64,000 bases of DNA from Vermamoeba vermiformis (taxonomy: Eukaryota > Tubulinea > Echinamoebida). The DNA is taken from NCBI GenBank assembly GCA_045837725.1, contig JBEWZL010000236.1, positions 310,001 through 374,000 of the forward strand, given 5' to 3'. Both the position numbers and the translations under genes were made by a program. Of the stretch, positions 61,930 through 64,000 are shown piece after piece; the first letter of the stretch is position 1; the number at the start of each line of letters is the position of its first letter. The notes under the pieces are model-generated. The model did no database searches and had not been told where the DNA came from. It saw only the letters and a program-made list of their open reading frames with translations.

Positions 61930-62340
61930 GCTGCCATCAGCGAGTTTATTGAAAGCATTGTTATTCACTGCTTTAATGGAATTATTTTTGACGTACGCTT
62001 CAGCAGCGCTCACGTGCTCGGCTCCTTGAGTTCGAGCTTAGCATGAGTACTGCGAGGGATTTCGATGACGATGTTGATAATACCCTTCTCTTTTCATCCG
62101 CCCAGAGGCAGATCGTGCACCAAGGAGACTGGAACTCCGTCTAAACGCAGATGAAAATTAAAGAAGGGCTCAAACAATGAGCATTGTTATTAAGAACCGA
62201 TTAAAATATTTTTTTACGATTTTTTAATATTATTTATGCGTTCGGCATCTGTTGCAGGTTTTTACTCACCTTAGTGGTAGAGTTGATAGTCCAAAGGTGC
62301 CGAATGCACCGATTTGCTTAGCGGAGTGACATTATCTGTA
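61930..62340 (-). pseudogene. Relic of an inorganic pyrophosphatase gene
   Basis: The minus strand reads SAPLDYQLYH, then LRLDGVPVSLVHDLPLGG, a stop (TGA), then KEKGIINIVIEIPRSTHAKL. These match the start of family I soluble pyrophosphatases (DYRVY, GKPISAFHDIPL, NMVVEIPRWTNAKLE). The catalytic centre and the rest of the protein are not found nearby, and an in-frame stop interrupts the fragment. Clear pseudogene; inactive. Confidence 0.7.
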
Positions 62341-63472
62341 GCGTGTTTCTCATGGTTGCTATTACTACTGGAAATACTAGGGAGGTGCCTATGGAAATAC
62401 TTCAAACGAAGTTGGTCAAAATAAGCACGCGCTCGATTTCTTTTTCATCTTGTCTGCCTGGTCGCAAGTCAACAAGATTAGCAATTAAAGCCACGACCAC
62501 ATTTGTAGAAAATAATCGAGGCTAATACAAATACGACTCCCGCCGATGACAAACCCACGCAATACCAATCCGGACCAACAGTGAATCCGGACCAAAAATA
62601 ACTGTAGAACGTAAGAAAATATAAACCATATACACCTATTCATTTCCTTAGTTTCGCTAGTGTAATTGTGACGACTTAATCGATCCCATCGAAAGTGGTA
62701 CCTTTCAAAATCGATTTTTAGCTTAAAAAATTATATTACCATCAAATTTATCACATTAAAGATAATATACGACCTCGAGTTACAGTAACACTAAAAAATT
62801 TTTTTTTCTAATTATTTTATTGACAGATCCGTGGCCGAAATTTGGTGAACCAGACAGCAAGCCTATTGTCTGGCAGTTTGGGCCCTAACGGTGGTATATT
62901 GACCTCGTTTAATTTATTTGCCACGAGGTTCGATCAAGTCATGGATGGACTTCGTTGAGAATCGAGCGCCAAGTTAAGTACGATCTTCCTGGATGCACGT
63001 TCTTTCCGTTACTGATCCTTATTATTAGATTATTTTCATCGCTATGGTCATTGAAGTGTTCAATTGGTCGCATCGGGCACCATTATCACCAAAGCATTCC
63101 GGCCAATACCCCACAGTTTTCATCTTCGTGGTCGACACCGCGCTTGTCCAATCCCGCCACGTTTATGTCGAACATGCCCTATGCTTGCAGTATATTTACG
63201 AGACCAAGCTGCCGTGTTCAACAATTGCGATGTAGTGCCGCACGACTTTGCACCGTGTGAAGAAGCAGCGTGCAGGCAAGAGCTAAATGGCGCAATTCAT
63301 GCAGTCGATCGGGTCTGATACTGAATAGTTCTACGAGTTGAGTACTGTCGGTATGTCTGCGACTGGTGCGGGCAGGAAGCAAGCAAGGCGACTAAAGGAT
63401 TCGAACGAACAAAAAATGGTGGTTTGGTTCATGAAAAGGTACCGCTAGCGAGATTTCCCAAATTCAGAAAAC
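62341..63472. other. Decayed intergenic DNA between duplication copies
   Basis: Several coding-like scraps (for example QYPTVFIFVVDTA at about 63100-63150 on the plus strand) but no joined reading frame. I see no intact gene or terminal repeat. Confidence 0.4.
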
Positions 63473-63863
63473 GTAAATCGGTCTTGACTCACTTTGTAAT
63501 GCTCTTATTGACAATAGGCATTCGCTAATGTGGTGGTCGCGATGTGTTCCATCGGGTGCAATTGTTGGTTGGTAAAACTGAAGCGAAAACGAAGCTCTTT
63601 GTGCTCCTATTCGCCGTTGGTTGGCGCTCAGCGATGCACAGCGGCAAATACAATCGAATTCCGTGCAATTTGTTGTCACAGAAGCATTTAGAAAAAGCAC
63701 AAAGCGTTTTGATCTGGTTTGAGCTTGAGCTATTTTGGTTTCGGGTACGTTTTCAACGAAAAAACCCATTTTCGCCGAAACTCTTTACTCACCGTTGAAC
63801 AACTCGTAGTAGGCGTTGTAAGCTATCGTGGTAATGTACGTTGGTGATATAATAGCGTGCTTG
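63473..63863. repeat. Direct duplication, copy B (391 bp)
   Basis: Partner of 61416-61806 (see copy A). Differences include Gly-to-Cys and Gly-to-Arg changes in the shared minus-strand frame (FDGICGC against FDCICRC). That suggests copy B is under weaker constraint. Confidence 0.8.
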
Positions 63864-64000
63864 CAATAGCGGCTCAACAGCTTCAACCGCCAAGATCGAA
63901 GCACGTTCTGTACGTAAACAGATTCCTCTCATACTTCATCTGCTAATATTCCGATATAGTAAGCAAGAGAACCGATGGAAGCGAGTAAGTGCAACAATAA

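Noticed and set aside
63044-63235. Sec23-like fragment (QYPTVFIFVVDTA)
   Set aside because: Only about eight residues match; too little to call.

Overview
Eukaryotic nuclear DNA packed with short GT-AG introns (mostly about 45-70 nt), small intergenic gaps and genes on both strands. Intron density, an actin of the usual amoeba type, plant-like LRR receptor kinases, TKL-type receptor kinases and many F-box, LRR and ankyrin proteins suggest a free-living amoebozoan, perhaps a protosteloid or variosean. That assignment is inference from gene content. I found no tRNA, rRNA or CRISPR.

Layout. 1-4.5 kb: 3' part of an LRR/ankyrin gene (+). 4.5-7.3 kb: secreted, GPI-type heparinase II/III-like lyase (-). 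7.8-9.5 kb: cell-surface protein with a truncated-hemoglobin-like domain, a cupredoxin-like domain, a proline-rich stalk and a membrane anchor (-), head to head with a PhyH-type dioxygenase (+). 11.2-15.7 kb: small secreted protein and a receptor kinase (-). 16.4-23.7 kb: three copies of an orphan family (one broken), an LRR protein and a 7TM protein. 24.3-27.1 kb: plant-like LRR receptor kinase. 27.7-33.5 kb: START protein, helical orphan, F-box/ankyrin protein, LRR protein. 33.7-38.7 kb: Slo-type potassium channel (-). 39.7-42.4 kb: F-box/armadillo-like/SPRY protein (+). 43.2-44.5 kb: actin (+). 45.3-46.4 kb: LRR protein (-). 46.9-49.9 kb: a single gene joining a ubiquitin-specific protease to a piggyBac transposase, followed by two 150-bp structured tandem repeats. 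50.2-61.2 kb: BED/GRF zinc-finger protein, Lunapark, coiled-coil protein, alpha/beta hydrolase, eRF3 and a GT49-like glycosyltransferase. 61.2-64 kb: decayed DNA with a 391-bp direct duplication and a pyrophosphatase relic.

Most exciting points. (1) The USP-piggyBac fusion, whose seven exon blocks join in phase into about 892 codons. (2) A 34-nt candidate intron in the globin-like gene that is, apart from its terminal CAG, a perfect reverse complement of downstream exon sequence. (3) The membrane-anchored globin/cupredoxin architecture. Themes across the window are cell-surface sensing (two receptor kinases, 7TM protein, surface globin), ubiquitin biology (several F-box-like proteins, USP fusion) and ER or membrane function (Lunapark, START, GT49). 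Several frame breaks in otherwise good genes could be assembly errors or real decay and are flagged.
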